The notes under the pieces are model-generated. The model did no database searches, was not told the DNA's origin, and saw only the letters and a program-made list of their open reading frames with translations. Source: Akebia trifoliata (taxonomy: Eukaryota > Streptophyta > Magnoliopsida > Ranunculales > Lardizabalaceae). Taken from it: DNA of 64,000 bases. Each line of letters opens with the position of its first letter. Positions within the stretch are counted from its first letter, which is position 1. The stretch is taken from assembly GCA_017979445.1 (NCBI GenBank), contig CM030706.1, positions 6,427,595-6,491,594 of the forward strand. Reading direction: 5' to 3'. Below, in pieces: positions 36,355-47,795 of the stretch. Both the position numbers and the translations under genes were made by a program.

Positions 36355-36885
36355 TTATTTGAATTTATTAAAATTTAATATATCTATTTGTTCTTGTTGT
36401 CCTTTATTTATTATATGTAGCCTTTTGATTTCTTCTTTTATTTGGTTTATTTTTCCTTGCAAGTCTTGAATTGTTGTTTCTTTCTCTTGGGGGTTTTTAA
36501 ATCTTTTGAATACTTCTTGTAGACTATATCCTGGGGCATCTTTGATCATTAATTCTTCCTTTTTTATTGTATCTCTTAATTGTAAAAAGTATCCTTTTTG
36601 TAGTTCTGGATTTTCTATTTTGTCTATGTAATCAAATAATATCTTTTGTTCTTTTGTTAAGGTGTTGATGGATTTACATCTACAGGTAGTATTACAAAAT
36701 TGTAATGACTTGTCGTTTTCTTCTATTTGTGTTTTGTTCTCATTATCATTGGAACTTTGAATTATATCTGATTCTTCTTCTATATCACTGTTTGAATAGT
36801 CTGAATTGATCATTAAGTTGGTTAATTGGGTTTTTAGGTTTTCTTCTATCTCCAACTCATTTATTTTCTGTTTTACTCTACATTA
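36355..36885 (-). pseudogene. Caulimovirid region between coat protein and protease, coiled coil
   Basis: A 166-codon open stretch after the CCHC knuckle. It is acidic at first (SDIEEESDI), then has a predicted coiled coil from heptad-like Leu/Ile spacing (TIQDLQGKINQIKEEIKRL; about 36450-36390). It lies in frame with protease and RT. The upstream border is a TAA at 36885-36883 that falls inside the zinc knuckle. Coiled coils in this position occur in other caulimovirids and may aid assembly. Confidence 0.6.
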
Positions 36886-38411
36886 ATTTTTGTAATGCCC
36901 TATTTTTTGACATTTATAACATGTAGGTATTTTTCTTGTTTGTTTTTGTTGTTTTTTAGAACGTCAAAAGGTTTCTTATTTGGTATGTTTTCTTCTTATA
37001 ATATTATTTTTGAGATTTGTTATTGTATTTAGTATATCGGGGGCGAAATTTTTTTGAACGTTTGGAGATTTTGGAAGGCGAGGAAGCAAAAGGTGAAGGA
37101 AGTCCACATTGCTCACAAAATTGGCCTAATTCTTTTCTACTGGAGAATCTGTCTTGTTTTAATTTATGTTGAAGTCGGAGATCATTACATAATTTTAATC
37201 CTTCTGAATGGATGAAACAAATGATTTGTCCATATGTGAGGTCTAGGTATGAAATGTTTCCATTGTTAAGAGATCTAATTTTATTTCTTACTCTTTCTGC
37301 AAATAATGTGGGGAGTCCTGAAATAATTTTTTTTTCCAAAATGGTTGATTGCAATCGGTTCTAACCATTACTTTGGTGAGGTATACATCTTTGTACCATC
37401 TAAAATCATGAAGTTTTGGACATTTTAAATTGGTTAATAATTCTGTGAATCTATCTCGATAATGATCTGGTTCTCCTATAAAATGTTTTATTATAGCATA
37501 AATCAGGGTATTGACTGCATCTCATATATCTTGTCGTTGTTCATTTTTTATATGTATTCCAGTTTCTGTAGTTTTGATTTTTGTTAGAACAATTTGTCTT
37601 TGTTCTTGTGTGATATAATTGTCCCACCATCCTTTTAGTTGTCCTGTAAATCCTGAAACTAATCTTTGTGCTATTTAATGGCCTGAAGCATATGGTTGGG
37701 CCGCAGTAGAGACCATTGTCATTTCTTGTAATAATGATAGGATATTATATTCAGATAATCCATCTATATTCCATTCATAAAGAGATTTTCCATCATAGAC
37801 TGATTGAGTCATCATACTTCTTTCTTCGTATTGTGTATCTGATGGAGTTGGTCTTTTATAAGAATTGTGCATCATTGGTTTAGTTTTAGATTTGTGTATT
37901 GTTGTGGTCATGTTAACTTCATCTTGGAACTGAAGGGTAAGGTTTTGAAGCTCGTTATCAGTTATGTTAAATTCTTCTTGTTTTTCAGCACTTGTTTCTG
38001 ATTCTGAACTATCTAATTGGTCTAGTACTATAATTTCTTTTTCTTTTCTTAGATTTAGTCTAGCAAACTTATCATTTATTTCTTGTAACATTTCTTGTTT
38101 ATCTGGAATGACTATTCTTAATTTTTTTGGTATTTTATAAGGGGTAAAAATGGGGATTTTATTTTCTTGATGAGTACTTGTTTTTATTTCTTTAGGAGTG
38201 GGAGCTTTTATACACATATTTTCTATTCTTATTAATTGTTCTCCAAGGGAAGTGAGGTATTTATTTATATAATTATTTTGTTTCATTATGTTATCGATAT
38301 CTTTAAGTGTAGGCTATTTTTCTCCATCTTTGAATGCAATTGACTTATATGGGGAACCTATGATTGTGTCCTTGTGTACAGGGATTACTATTTCATTTAT
38401 TGGAGGTGGAT
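36886..38411 (-). pseudogene. Caulimovirid coat protein with CCHC zinc knuckle (decayed)
   Basis: From the solo-LTR border leftwards: a 203-codon open stretch (38286-37675, NNYINKYLTSLGEQLIRIE start, acidic Ser/Glu-rich middle), then a decayed capsid core (GQLKGWWDNYIT, about 37650-37610). A 116-codon stretch (37354-37004) follows with the conserved GLPTLFAERVR and EGLKLCNDLRLQHK blocks and a basic tail. The CYKCQKIGHYK half of a CCHC knuckle sits at about 36925-36890, with a stop before its last Cys. The three pieces are in different frames, so at least two frameshifts have occurred. Confidence 0.85.
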
Positions 38412-41400
38412 TGTGGTGCCCCGCCAAACGCTAACATAAATCCCCATGTCAGATCTCAAGGTATTATGTAGCACCTCGAAATTTCGGCATGGTTTCCTCT
38501 GTTTATGTTAGCATTCCAAGGCGTTCAACCTGCATCTGATAAACGACATACAATCCTGCATTTACATACATAATGTAATAACGAGCGGAAGCCTATATAC
38601 ATCTAATATCGTACGATAAATCAGAGTGCGGAAGAAGAAAATTTATATACAGGATTATACAGAGATTTTCTCACTCTAACAAAAGTCCTAACGCTCAGAA
38701 CAACATCTATAATACTACCTAGACAAACTAACACCATTAGAGGGGTGTAGCCCCAATACTCACCAAGTGACAAAGTCTGACTATCTATTTGACCCACCAG
38801 ATGATTCTCACTCGTGCTCTATACTTGTCTCACCAAGTTTTAGATCTGAAACTAAAAAATAGAGAAGGAAAATGTGAGTAATAAGGGTTACCCAGTAAGG
38901 AAGCAACAATTTCTGCCAATAACCTCTCCTAACATGAACGAATAAACATACTAAATCATTTTAAAATAAACAAAATTTTACAGAAGAAAACTACGGTTAA
39001 CTGGTACATATAGCCAGGGATGAGCAACTAAACATTTTAAAACTCACATTACATCGATCAGCAGTACTCACTATAACATTCTCTTTTTATACAAATCTAA
39101 TTGATCAAATGGAAACAATAAACATACATTTCATCTTATATATCAAAATAAGCAACCAATACATAATACACAATGGTGGAGTATTGGAATTAGAGAGTTG
39201 GCATTCACGACTGGATCGCTCCCAGTCGGGACATGATGTTACAATTCTTCTCGGGCTTTTAGTTCCTGATTTTGTGGCTGGTCGCTGTTTACCACGCTTG
39301 GTTGACCATTTATCCGGCTCAGGCTGGCCGTTTGACGTGACCGTAAGCAATGAGTCTCTTTTCGATGTGTCAGAACGTTCGACTACTATAGATTGTTAGT
39401 GATCACTGACTAATCATCTTCGTCTATGCCTATCAGGCGTACATGTGATTCCCAAATATACAAACCATTCGTATACGACCACCTTTACATTACAAGTTCA
39501 CTGGTAAAGATAGAGAGGAATAAACCCGAATTCCAGTTGTGACTTCACTCTCATACGCGTCCCATACCACGTATGAGCTTGGTGGTCCCTACCGTACATC
39601 CCAGGATAGTACACCACTCCGGATGATATGACGCACTATCCCTTCAGGCATTCACAAACTCTTTAACAGCTCACAAAATAGTTACATATATATTATTTTC
39701 ATTTGAAAACAAAAGAGAAATTAACAATACAAGGTTGAGAATAGATATCCAGTTTCCTACCATGCAAGTGTGGCCACCCGGCCTAAAATAAATAACATAA
39801 CAGAGCGCCTCGCGCTAACAGAAAGTAAATAAACATGCAACCAGTATTATTATCCCTGGATATCCGTTCACCAACCTGCATACAACACAACAACGTAAAA
39901 TGCAGACATCACCCCTCAGGTGTGACTCTGACATTTTACCGTTCCATACCCTTTTTCCCTTTTTTCGACTTTTACAGTTTTCAATCTCTTCATAAAATAT
40001 CCATTTTCTGATATTCATCAACTTAATATGAGTTCATTGAATATTAAATCACATTTTTCAACTATAGAATTTATTTCTATCAATAATATTGAAAAAGAAT
40101 ACAATTTTTATATCAAAATAAGGTCCGAACAGTGCACAAGACCCAATTTATGGAAATAACCCGTTATAATACTCTACCCACGTATAATTTGTTAAAAATA
40201 CAATTAAACATATCAAACATGCAATTTCTGGCGTGAATTTTAAAATAAACAAAGAATTCTATATTTCGGAAATACATCCAAATTTTTTCAATAAAATCCT
40301 AAATGCAATTTTCACAATCTATGATTACTAATAGAAATTGAGAATTCCTTATAATCACTAGGCGATGGAATTGAAGCACGTGCACGGAAATCGAGGTGAA
40401 TGGCACAGAAATCGAGACGGACCGAACTTCGAAGCGGTTGATTTTCGAAACTGGCTTAGTGGTTTCGAAGATCTCGATGTACTCGTATCTTCTCCCTTCT
40501 ACGGCGAAAGACGGTTTGACCCCGAAATCGACGAAAACCGAGGTCGAAGTTACAAAAATCTCCGTATAAAAATACGGCTGATTTTTGAGTATACGGGGTG
40601 AAAAAGATGAGAAAACGGAAGGAACTTGGTTGGGTTATGTAGAGAATGAGGCTGCAGACGTTTCTCCCTTCTGCGTCGGAAAGCGATTTGACCCCGAAAC
40701 TGACGAAATCCGAGGTCAAAGTTTCGAAATTTTCGTATCCAAATACAGCTGATTTTTGACAATATCGGGTAAAATAGAAAGTGAAATGAAGAAAGGTTGG
40801 GTGGGTTTTGTAGAGAACGAAGCTGCGGACCTTTTTCTCTTCTGCGGCGATCGTCGAAAGTGGACCGTTTGCGAGAGATCTGAGGTGGAAGGTCGAAGAG
40901 AAAAAAAAATGTCATTTCGTATAGGTCTTGGCTGTTTAGACGCGTTGGGGAAGATGAGATTAAAAAAAAAATTTAAATATTATTTATATAATATTTGGGA
41001 CGAATTCGGTATTTCGCCTATTGTTTTGATCGACGATAACTTGGTCATTCGGTCTCCAAAACTGACAAACGAATACTTTATTTCGCCTAATTTTTCATTC
41101 CAGATCAATGGTATAGTCAATTTCTACAAATTATGTCTCCATCAAAAATTTACATTTTTTGCCTGCCTGACGTGACCCATAAACTTGATGTCATTTTCGT
41201 TTTGACGATAATTCAACTTCCTGATCTCCAAAAATGACAAATAAATAGTCCATGTTGAATAATTTTTCGTTATGAATCCAATGGTATAATTGAATTTTAA
41301 AAATTATTGCTCTAATAAAAAGTTACTATTTTAGCCTAGTCCGACCCGATAATCGAGGATTTTGCAACTTTTATATTCGGACTCGCATTTGAGTATGCTT

Positions 41401-41574
41401 ACAGGCTAAACTATATTTTTCGATCATTTTGAATCTAATGGTGAGGTCAGATTCCATTAAAAATGATCAAAAACATCCTAAAATTTTATCCCTAAATCCC
41501 ACTTTCAAGATTTTCTTAATATTCCACTATTTATTTTTTCCTCGAGATACGAATTAAAAATTCGGGGTGTTACA
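38412..41574 (-). mobile_element. Solo LTR, long-LTR retrotransposon family, copy 1, inside the caulimovirid
   Basis: A 3,163-bp block bounded by TGTGGTGCC and GGTGTTACA (TG...CA ends on either strand), with an identical 5-mer TGGAT directly outside both ends (38407-38411 and 41575-41579). It splits the caulimovirid frame between movement and coat protein, and the viral sequence resumes on each side. Copies in the opposite orientation are at 53158-56172 and 57998-61224. No gag-pol or primer site is present, so it is a single LTR left by LTR-LTR recombination. ORFs within it (for example 40550-41175) are not conserved as proteins among the copies. Confidence 0.88.
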
Positions 41575-41579
41575 TGGAT

Positions 41580-43016
41580 GAATAGACTTTATTTGTCGTA
41601 TTCTGGGGACATCCCAGAGATTTGATTTTATAACATTTATTTCTTTATTAAGGGTTTCTTAAAATATTTGTAATACCAATTAAAAAATGAAATTACTTTC
41701 TTGGTTTTCCCTAAATGGTCATAATAAAATTCCCAAACTTATTTTTGATATTTTTCTGATTTTTCTTCGAATTCTTTTCTGTGTTGTGATAAAAGATAAT
41801 CTAATTTTATTTGTGGGATATTTGGTTTAAATTCTTATTTTTCTATTATATAGATTTGAGGTGAATCATCTTGCATTTGTGATTGTGTAGGGGACGAATT
41901 GGGAGATTGTTGAGTACAATTTATTTTTCTAGGGTCTTGATAATATGGAATTGGCATGGTTTCATATTTAACTCCTTTGAGTTTTAGTTCTCTACTTGCA
42001 AAGGTTCTACTAGTGGATACTCTTCCTGGGATTAAATTATCTTGTAAATGTATTGTAGTTATAGAACTAGTTTCATCTGTTAATATTATTAATCTTTTGA
42101 ATGTTGGGAAATTGATTTCTATGTTTCCATCTAGGTACTAAATAATTGATTCAGGTTCTTTGTTTTCTGGTATTTGTGATTGACCTTCTCCTGTTAAATT
42201 CCAGGTTGCTGGTAGTTGGACATCGTTCCATGAAATTCTTTTAGGGACTAATCGGTTTGATTTATAAATATTATTCTGTAAAAGCAAAGTTTCTCCTTCT
42301 AATGAGGGTTTTGTCAGAGCTCTTGGGTTTATTGTTGATGTCATGGTCTTATAAATAATTCTGAATACTAAGGCTAATGGTTGTGATCCTGGTATCATAT
42401 TATATCCTGAGGTTTGAACGTTTAGACTTAAAACTTTCATTATTTCTAGATCTGTTAATGCTACTGTGAAATTGGAAAAACTATCAAAATAGATAGGTCC
42501 ATCACAAAGACTTGATTCGACTAATCCTAACCAAAAATCTGAAAATTTTAAATGTCTTTTATCTCTTAAATATAATAATACAGAGACTTTTAGACCTATT
42601 CTGGTTAATGATTTGATTCCTACTTGAATTAATCCTATATGTAAAAACTTATGTTTTTGTTGATGTTTTAATATTGAATCTCTTGAAAATAATTCTATTG
42701 TTTGATGTTCTGAAACTAAAAGGATTATTTGTTCACAGACTTCTATTGTGAAGTCTGTTTTTGTGAGAAAATTTTCTTTCTTGTATATGTTCTTGATAGG
42801 AACCATGGGAATATTCCAGTTATGGAGGCTAGATCCTATGTCTATTATTGAGTTTTCTTCCATATTTAAGACGTTTGGGTTTTCTAGATCTGATTTGTGT
42901 TTTTCAGAAATCAATTTTATCAAGAAATTCATTTTAAACTTATATGTTGAAATTTTTCGGACTGTCAACGATTTATTATCAAAAATCGGCTCAGCTGGCC
43001 TTAAAGAGGAGTACAC
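41580..43016 (-). pseudogene. Caulimovirid movement protein (30K superfamily) and linker
   Basis: An uninterrupted stretch of 292 codons (43016-42138, stop TAG) followed by about 550 bp of coding-like sequence with stops, up to the solo-LTR border. The core of the 30K fold is recognisable: ENSIIDIGSSLHNWNIPMVP, DGPIYFDSFSNFTVALTD and a basic C-terminal part. Proteins of this type widen plasmodesmata so that virus can pass between cells. The frame does not begin with ATG: a short frame starting ATG at 43090, right after the primer site, ends at TGA 43027-43025 in another frame, so a frameshift separates them. The Pro/Ser/Gln-rich linker (about 41900-41850) precedes the coat protein across the LTR insertion. 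Confidence 0.85.
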
Positions 43017-43090
43017 GACTTTGGTCAGGCGAAAATTTCTACAGATGAGTTTAATATTTCTTCTTTAATTGAATTTACCTTGAAAAACAT

Positions 43091-43103
43091 GGCTCTGATA
43101 CCA
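43091..43103 (-). promoter_or_regulatory. Caulimovirid tRNA-Met primer binding site
   Basis: TGGTATCAGAGCC on the minus strand, the sequence complementary to the 3' end of plant initiator tRNA-Met that primes minus-strand DNA synthesis throughout Caulimoviridae. It lies directly after block B and one base before an ATG. This defines nucleotide 1 of the viral map and confirms orientation. Confidence 0.9.
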
Positions 43104-43109
43104 TTCACT

Positions 43110-43610
43110 CTTAGCATCTTAAAATTTTAGAAATATTTAGAATCTAAAACCTACACGTTCTTCTTCTGTTAAAAATCTAATCCAAGGGTTTCTTTCTTCA
43201 AATCTTAACTTTGAAATCCTAAAAAATTCTTCTCTGGTTTCAACTAATTTTTGATGATTTTCCTAATATTTTTCGTCTCTGGGTTTGTTTTGTCTAGAAT
43301 AAGATAATTTTTTAAAAATTAGATTAGTAAAATATATTATAAGTAATTCATATATTTCTTCAACATCAAAACTATAACGAGGCATATAAGAAAACTTTTG
43401 ATATTCAGGAAAACTTATTACAAGAACAAACTGAAGCAAACTTATAGATTATACAAAACTTAAAACTTAAAAAGTTTGAGAAAATTACCTAAATAATTCC
43501 TTTCTTTTGAAGGCTAACTAGTTCTGAAAGCTTATAGATAAGGATGGACTGATGGTGGGTTTGGATAATGGTTTAGGAAAAAGTTTTAAAAGGTTTTGAG
43601 AGAATTTTCA
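43110..43610 (-). repeat. Caulimovirid blocks B and truncated A'' (upstream end of the integrant)
   Basis: 43110-43495 matches 32158-32540. 43496-43610 matches the first 115 bp of block A, then breaks inside GAGAGAATTT and passes into host block X0. The two ends of the insertion are thus different points of a circular map, leaving more than one genome length. Confidence 0.8.
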
Positions 43611-43612
43611 AA

Positions 43613-43974
43613 TCTTTAATCCAATTAAAATAAGAAAAAAATATTCAAATTTTGTGTTGTCATAGGTTTACCACCCGAATGTATTGTAAACAACTTTAAG
43701 TTGTTAGAGTAAGAAAGAATCGTATAAATAATAGAAAATGAAAATAGAACTAAAATAAGACTAAAAAGATTTTTTGTTTGAAATATATTTATTGTAAGAA
43801 TGAAATGAATCAATAGAATAATTATTTATTTTACTTAATTAGAAATCATATTAATTTAAATACATGTTTGTTTGAATCATTATTAGAACTTAAGAACTAA
43901 ATTATATTTAACCATAATTTAATGTTAATATTTCATGATATTTAATTTAAGATTTGAGAAAAAACTAATGATAT
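43613..43974. repeat. Host repeat block X0, right copy
   Basis: Direct copy of 29630-29991 with few differences (for example TTGTCATAGG versus TTGTTATAAG). It continues into repeat R without a break, whereas the left X0 copy joins an inverted R. Confidence 0.75.
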
Positions 43975-46900
43975 TTTAAAGACCATCAACGATATGTTAG
44001 GATGGATGAAGTTGTTAAGATGAAAAAAATTGAAAATAATTTATACAACTTATTTCATAAATAAATAAATGATTATTAATATTAGTCGTGTTACTAGATA
44101 AGAGATTGACAAATCTACATTTTTTATTAAAATAAAATAATTGTGAAAAAAAAAAGATATCCCATTTTAATGATACACATGTCACTTAAGTAATTTCAGT
44201 TTATGTATATTATCATATTAAAATATTTAAATTTGAATCTCATAATTTTGTTGTTATAAAAATTATGTGAAGCTAAATATCTATCATACATGTATAATTT
44301 TATTTGAGTTATTTACTTTTAAAACAGTTAAGTCTATAAAATTTAAAGATTTTATTCGTTCTTATAATAATGCATTTTCTTTTATTTTAATAACTGTAAA
44401 ATTGGATAGAGATATAGTTAATATGAACTCTAGTATATATAAATTCAAAGTTCAATAACAAATTTAGTATTTTATTTAATCTAATTAATAAAAATTCTGA
44501 TGTATATAAGTTCAAAATTGAATGATAAATTTAATGTGTTATTTAATTTGACTAATATGAATTTTGGTGTATATGAGTTAAAAATTCAATTATAAATTTA
44601 ACATTTACGATATTGATAATGAGATTTTAAATAGACTCAATATATTTCAACACTTTCTTATGACTTTGAAATATTAAAGGTATGAAAGACTGATGTTTCT
44701 TCAAAAAAATATCTGATTCTTAGTATTTCTTATATGAAAAAATTAAAAAAAATTTACAAAGAATTGTGATTGTTAACAAGTCAATTTGTCATTTTGTTTA
44801 CAAAATTTTTTCATATTTTTAATAAGATTTTAAATAGGCTCCATATATTTTAACACTTTCTTATTACTTTGAAATATTAAAGGTATGAAAGACTGATGTT
44901 TCTTCAAAAAAATATTTGATTCTTAGTCTTTCTTATATAGAAAAATTAAATTTTTTTTACAAAGAATTGTGATTGTCAACAAGTCAATTTGTCATTTTGT
45001 TTACAAAATTTTTCAATATTTTTAATAAGATTTTTTATTATTTGAAAAAAAATCGAATTACATCAAATGTCATTGACTCTTCATAGATTTTTTTGTTATT
45101 ATATTAATCTATTATGAAATAGATAATGTCAAAATATTGATTTGAGAAAAAATTAATTTTATAAATAAATAAATAATTATTAATATTTGTCGTGTTACTG
45201 AATAAAAAATTAACAAATTTACATTTTTTTACTAAAATAGAATAATTGTGAAAAAAAAGATATCTCATTTTAATGATACATAACATTTAAATAATTTTAG
45301 ATTGTGTATTTTGTCATGTTAAAATATTTAAATTTGAATATCATAATTTTGTTATTATAAAAGAGTTGTAAAGTTAAATATCCATCATACGTCTACTATT
45401 TTTTTTTTTTAGTTATTTATTTTTGAGACAGGTAAGTTTATAGAATTTTAAGATTTTATTCGTGATTCTAATAACATATTTTCTTTTATTTTAATAAGTG
45501 TTAAGTTGGATATAGAGATAGTCAACATGAATTCTAGTATATATACGTTCAAAATTTAATAACAAATTTAATATTTTACTTAATCTAACTAACACGAATT
45601 CCGATGTATATAAGTCTAAAATTTAAGAATAAATTTTATATTTCATTTTAATTGATAATCATGTAAGGTTTATTTAATTGTATTTTTATGATATTGATAA
45701 TAAAAATTTAAACCATATATTTCGACACTTGCTTATATTTTAAAATATTAAATGAGCTAAAAACTTATATTTCTTCAAAAAAATCTTTAATTCGTAATCT
45801 TTTTTACACAGAAAAATTAAAAAATTAAAAAAAAATTACGAAGAATCGTGATTATCAACAAGTCAATTTGTCGTTTTGTTTACAAAGTCTTTTAGTTTTT
45901 TTTCAATAAGATTTTTTATTATTTAAAAAATCATATTATATAAAATGTTATTAGCTATTCATATATTTTTTTACTATCATATTAATATATTATAAGACAA
46001 ATATTGTTAAAATATTGATTTGTAAAAAATTAATGATATTTTAAAGATCGTCAACGATATGTTAGGATAAATGAAATTGTTGAGGTAAAAATATTAAAAA
46101 TAATTTATATAATTTTCATAAATAAATAAGTAATTTTTAATATTGATTGTATTGTTAAATAAAAAATTGACAAATTTACATTTTTTACTACAATAAAATA
46201 ATTGTGAAAAAATAGATATCATATTTTAGTGATAAATATATCACTCAAATAATTTTAGATTGTGTATATTGACATGTTAAAATATTTAAATTTGAATCTC
46301 ATAATTTTGTTATTATAAAAAAAAATGTTAAGTTAAATATCTATTATAGGTTTACAAGTTTATTTGAGTTATTTACTTTTGAGATAAGTAAGTGTATGAA
46401 ATTTACAGATTTTATTTGTGTTTATAATAATGCATTTTCTTTTATTTTAATAAGTACTAAATTGAATAGAGAAATAGTCAACATGAATTTTAGTGTATAT
46501 GTTTAAAATAAATGACAAATATTATTATTTTATTTAATCTAATTAACATAAATTCTATTGTATATAAGTTTAAAATTTAAGGATAAATTTCGTATTTTAT
46601 TTAATCTGACGGATATGAATTTTAATGTATGTAAATTTAAAATTTAAGGATAAATTTAACATGTTATTTAATCTTTAATTTTATTAACGATAATGTAAGA
46701 TTTATTTAATTATATTTTTACGATATTAATAATAAAATTTTAAATAGACTTTATATATTTCAACACATGTATTTCAAAACTTGCTTATAACTTTGAAATA
46801 TTAAAAGAGACAAAATCTGATGTTTCTTTAAAAAAAATATTTGATTCTTAGTCTTTCATACATAGAATAATTAAAAAAATTATAAAAAGAATTGTGATTG

Positions 46901-46975
46901 TTAACAAGTCAATTTGTCGTTCTGTTTACAAGGTCTTTCAGTATTTTTTAATCAGATTTTTCATTATTTGAAGTA
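43975..46975 (+). repeat. Three tandem units of host repeat R
   Basis: Units of about 0.9-1.1 kb start near 43975, 45114 and 46030 (markers ATCAACGATATGTTAGGAT; TATTTGTCGTGTTACTGA-type words; AAATATTTAAATTTGAATNTC). Each ends with the 202-bp unit (two copies in the first, one in each of the others). Divergence grows to the right. The first is the inverted partner of 29992-31580. Very AT-rich, no coding frame conserved. Confidence 0.75.
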
Positions 46976-47795
46976 GAACTTACTTCTTATTTATAATTAT
47001 GATAAGATCATCATAATTAAACAAACTTTTAATGTAAAAGTAACTTTAAATATTCTTGTCTAATTTCAAATAGTCTTTGATAATTTTCTTCATAATCCTC
47101 ATCTCTTGGTTTGTTTTCTCTTTTATAAGATAAATGTATACTGTATAATTCCTGATAATACATCTTTAATATTTCTGATAATATAAGCAGATAGATTTCT
47201 TCAACAGTCTTGCTTTACAAAGTAAAACTTGCTTACAAAGTTTACAAAATAAGGATAACTTGGAAAATTATACTTCAAACTTAAAAGTTAAAAAGATTAC
47301 CTAAATAGTTTCATTTTTTGGATCTTTGATAGAAGATGATTGGCTAAAGGATTGGGTGGATGGTTAGGAATTCAAGGGCTTAGAAGGAAATTCAAGGGCT
47401 TCGAAGGTCGGATTCTTTTTTCGGATGCCTGCAAATGAAGTTTCTTCTTCCTTTTATAGATTACGAACTTGAAACAAATTCTTTGGAGTCCGAACAGGAT
47501 TTTTGATAATGGGTTATACTTTTTAAAGGATAAGGATCTTGAAAAACATAAAAAGTTTTCAATTCTTGATAGGATTTTGACATCTTCTTTAATTTTGATA
47601 ATGGGAATCTTGATATTGGGATTTGAAAGATAAGAGATAAGGCTGGGGGAAACTTTTGGCAGGTTGGATAAGAGGTTTTTAAAGATCCAAATAAGATATA
47701 CTATTTAAATATTCTTTCTTATCTCTAACAGCACATGGGCGGCTGCCTTTGGATGGTTTCCCACTAGAGATAATATTTTGACAGAGACTTAATTA
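46976..47795 (-). mobile_element. Second caulimovirid fragment (leader region only)
   Basis: Diverged counterparts of blocks B (about 47040-47200: TTTGATAATTTTCTTCATAA and CTTGGTTTGTTTTCTCTTTT) and A (about 47330-47795), including the near-identical CTAACAGCACATGGGCGGCT at about 47727. No movement protein, coat or RT sequence adjoins it. It directly follows the third R unit. Confidence 0.65.

Larger units (their letters stand above)
31580..43610 (-). mobile_element. Endogenous caulimovirid (plant pararetrovirus), decayed, terminally redundant
   Basis: Reading on the minus strand: leader block, tRNA-Met primer site, 30K movement protein, coat protein with CCHC knuckle, coiled-coil region, aspartic protease, reverse transcriptase, RNase H and a C-terminal extension. 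This is the MP-CP-PR-RT-RH order of the petuvirus/florendovirus side of Caulimoviridae. Non-coding blocks A (32541-33118, also 31580-32153 and truncated 43496-43610) and B (32158-32540 and 43110-43495) recur at both ends. One unit is therefore about 7.8 kb once the 3,163-bp solo LTR inserted at 38412-41574 is discounted, which is normal for the family. The coding frame carries several stops and frameshifts; no functional virus is encoded here. Insertion predates the solo LTR. Confidence 0.9.

Noticed and set aside
40550..41175. Overlapping open frames on both strands
   Set aside because: They are inside solo LTR copy 1, in its relatively GC-rich part, which produces long frames by composition.
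42748..43068. Open frame of 106 codons on the plus strand
   Set aside because: It is antisense to the caulimovirid movement-protein frame and is a shadow.
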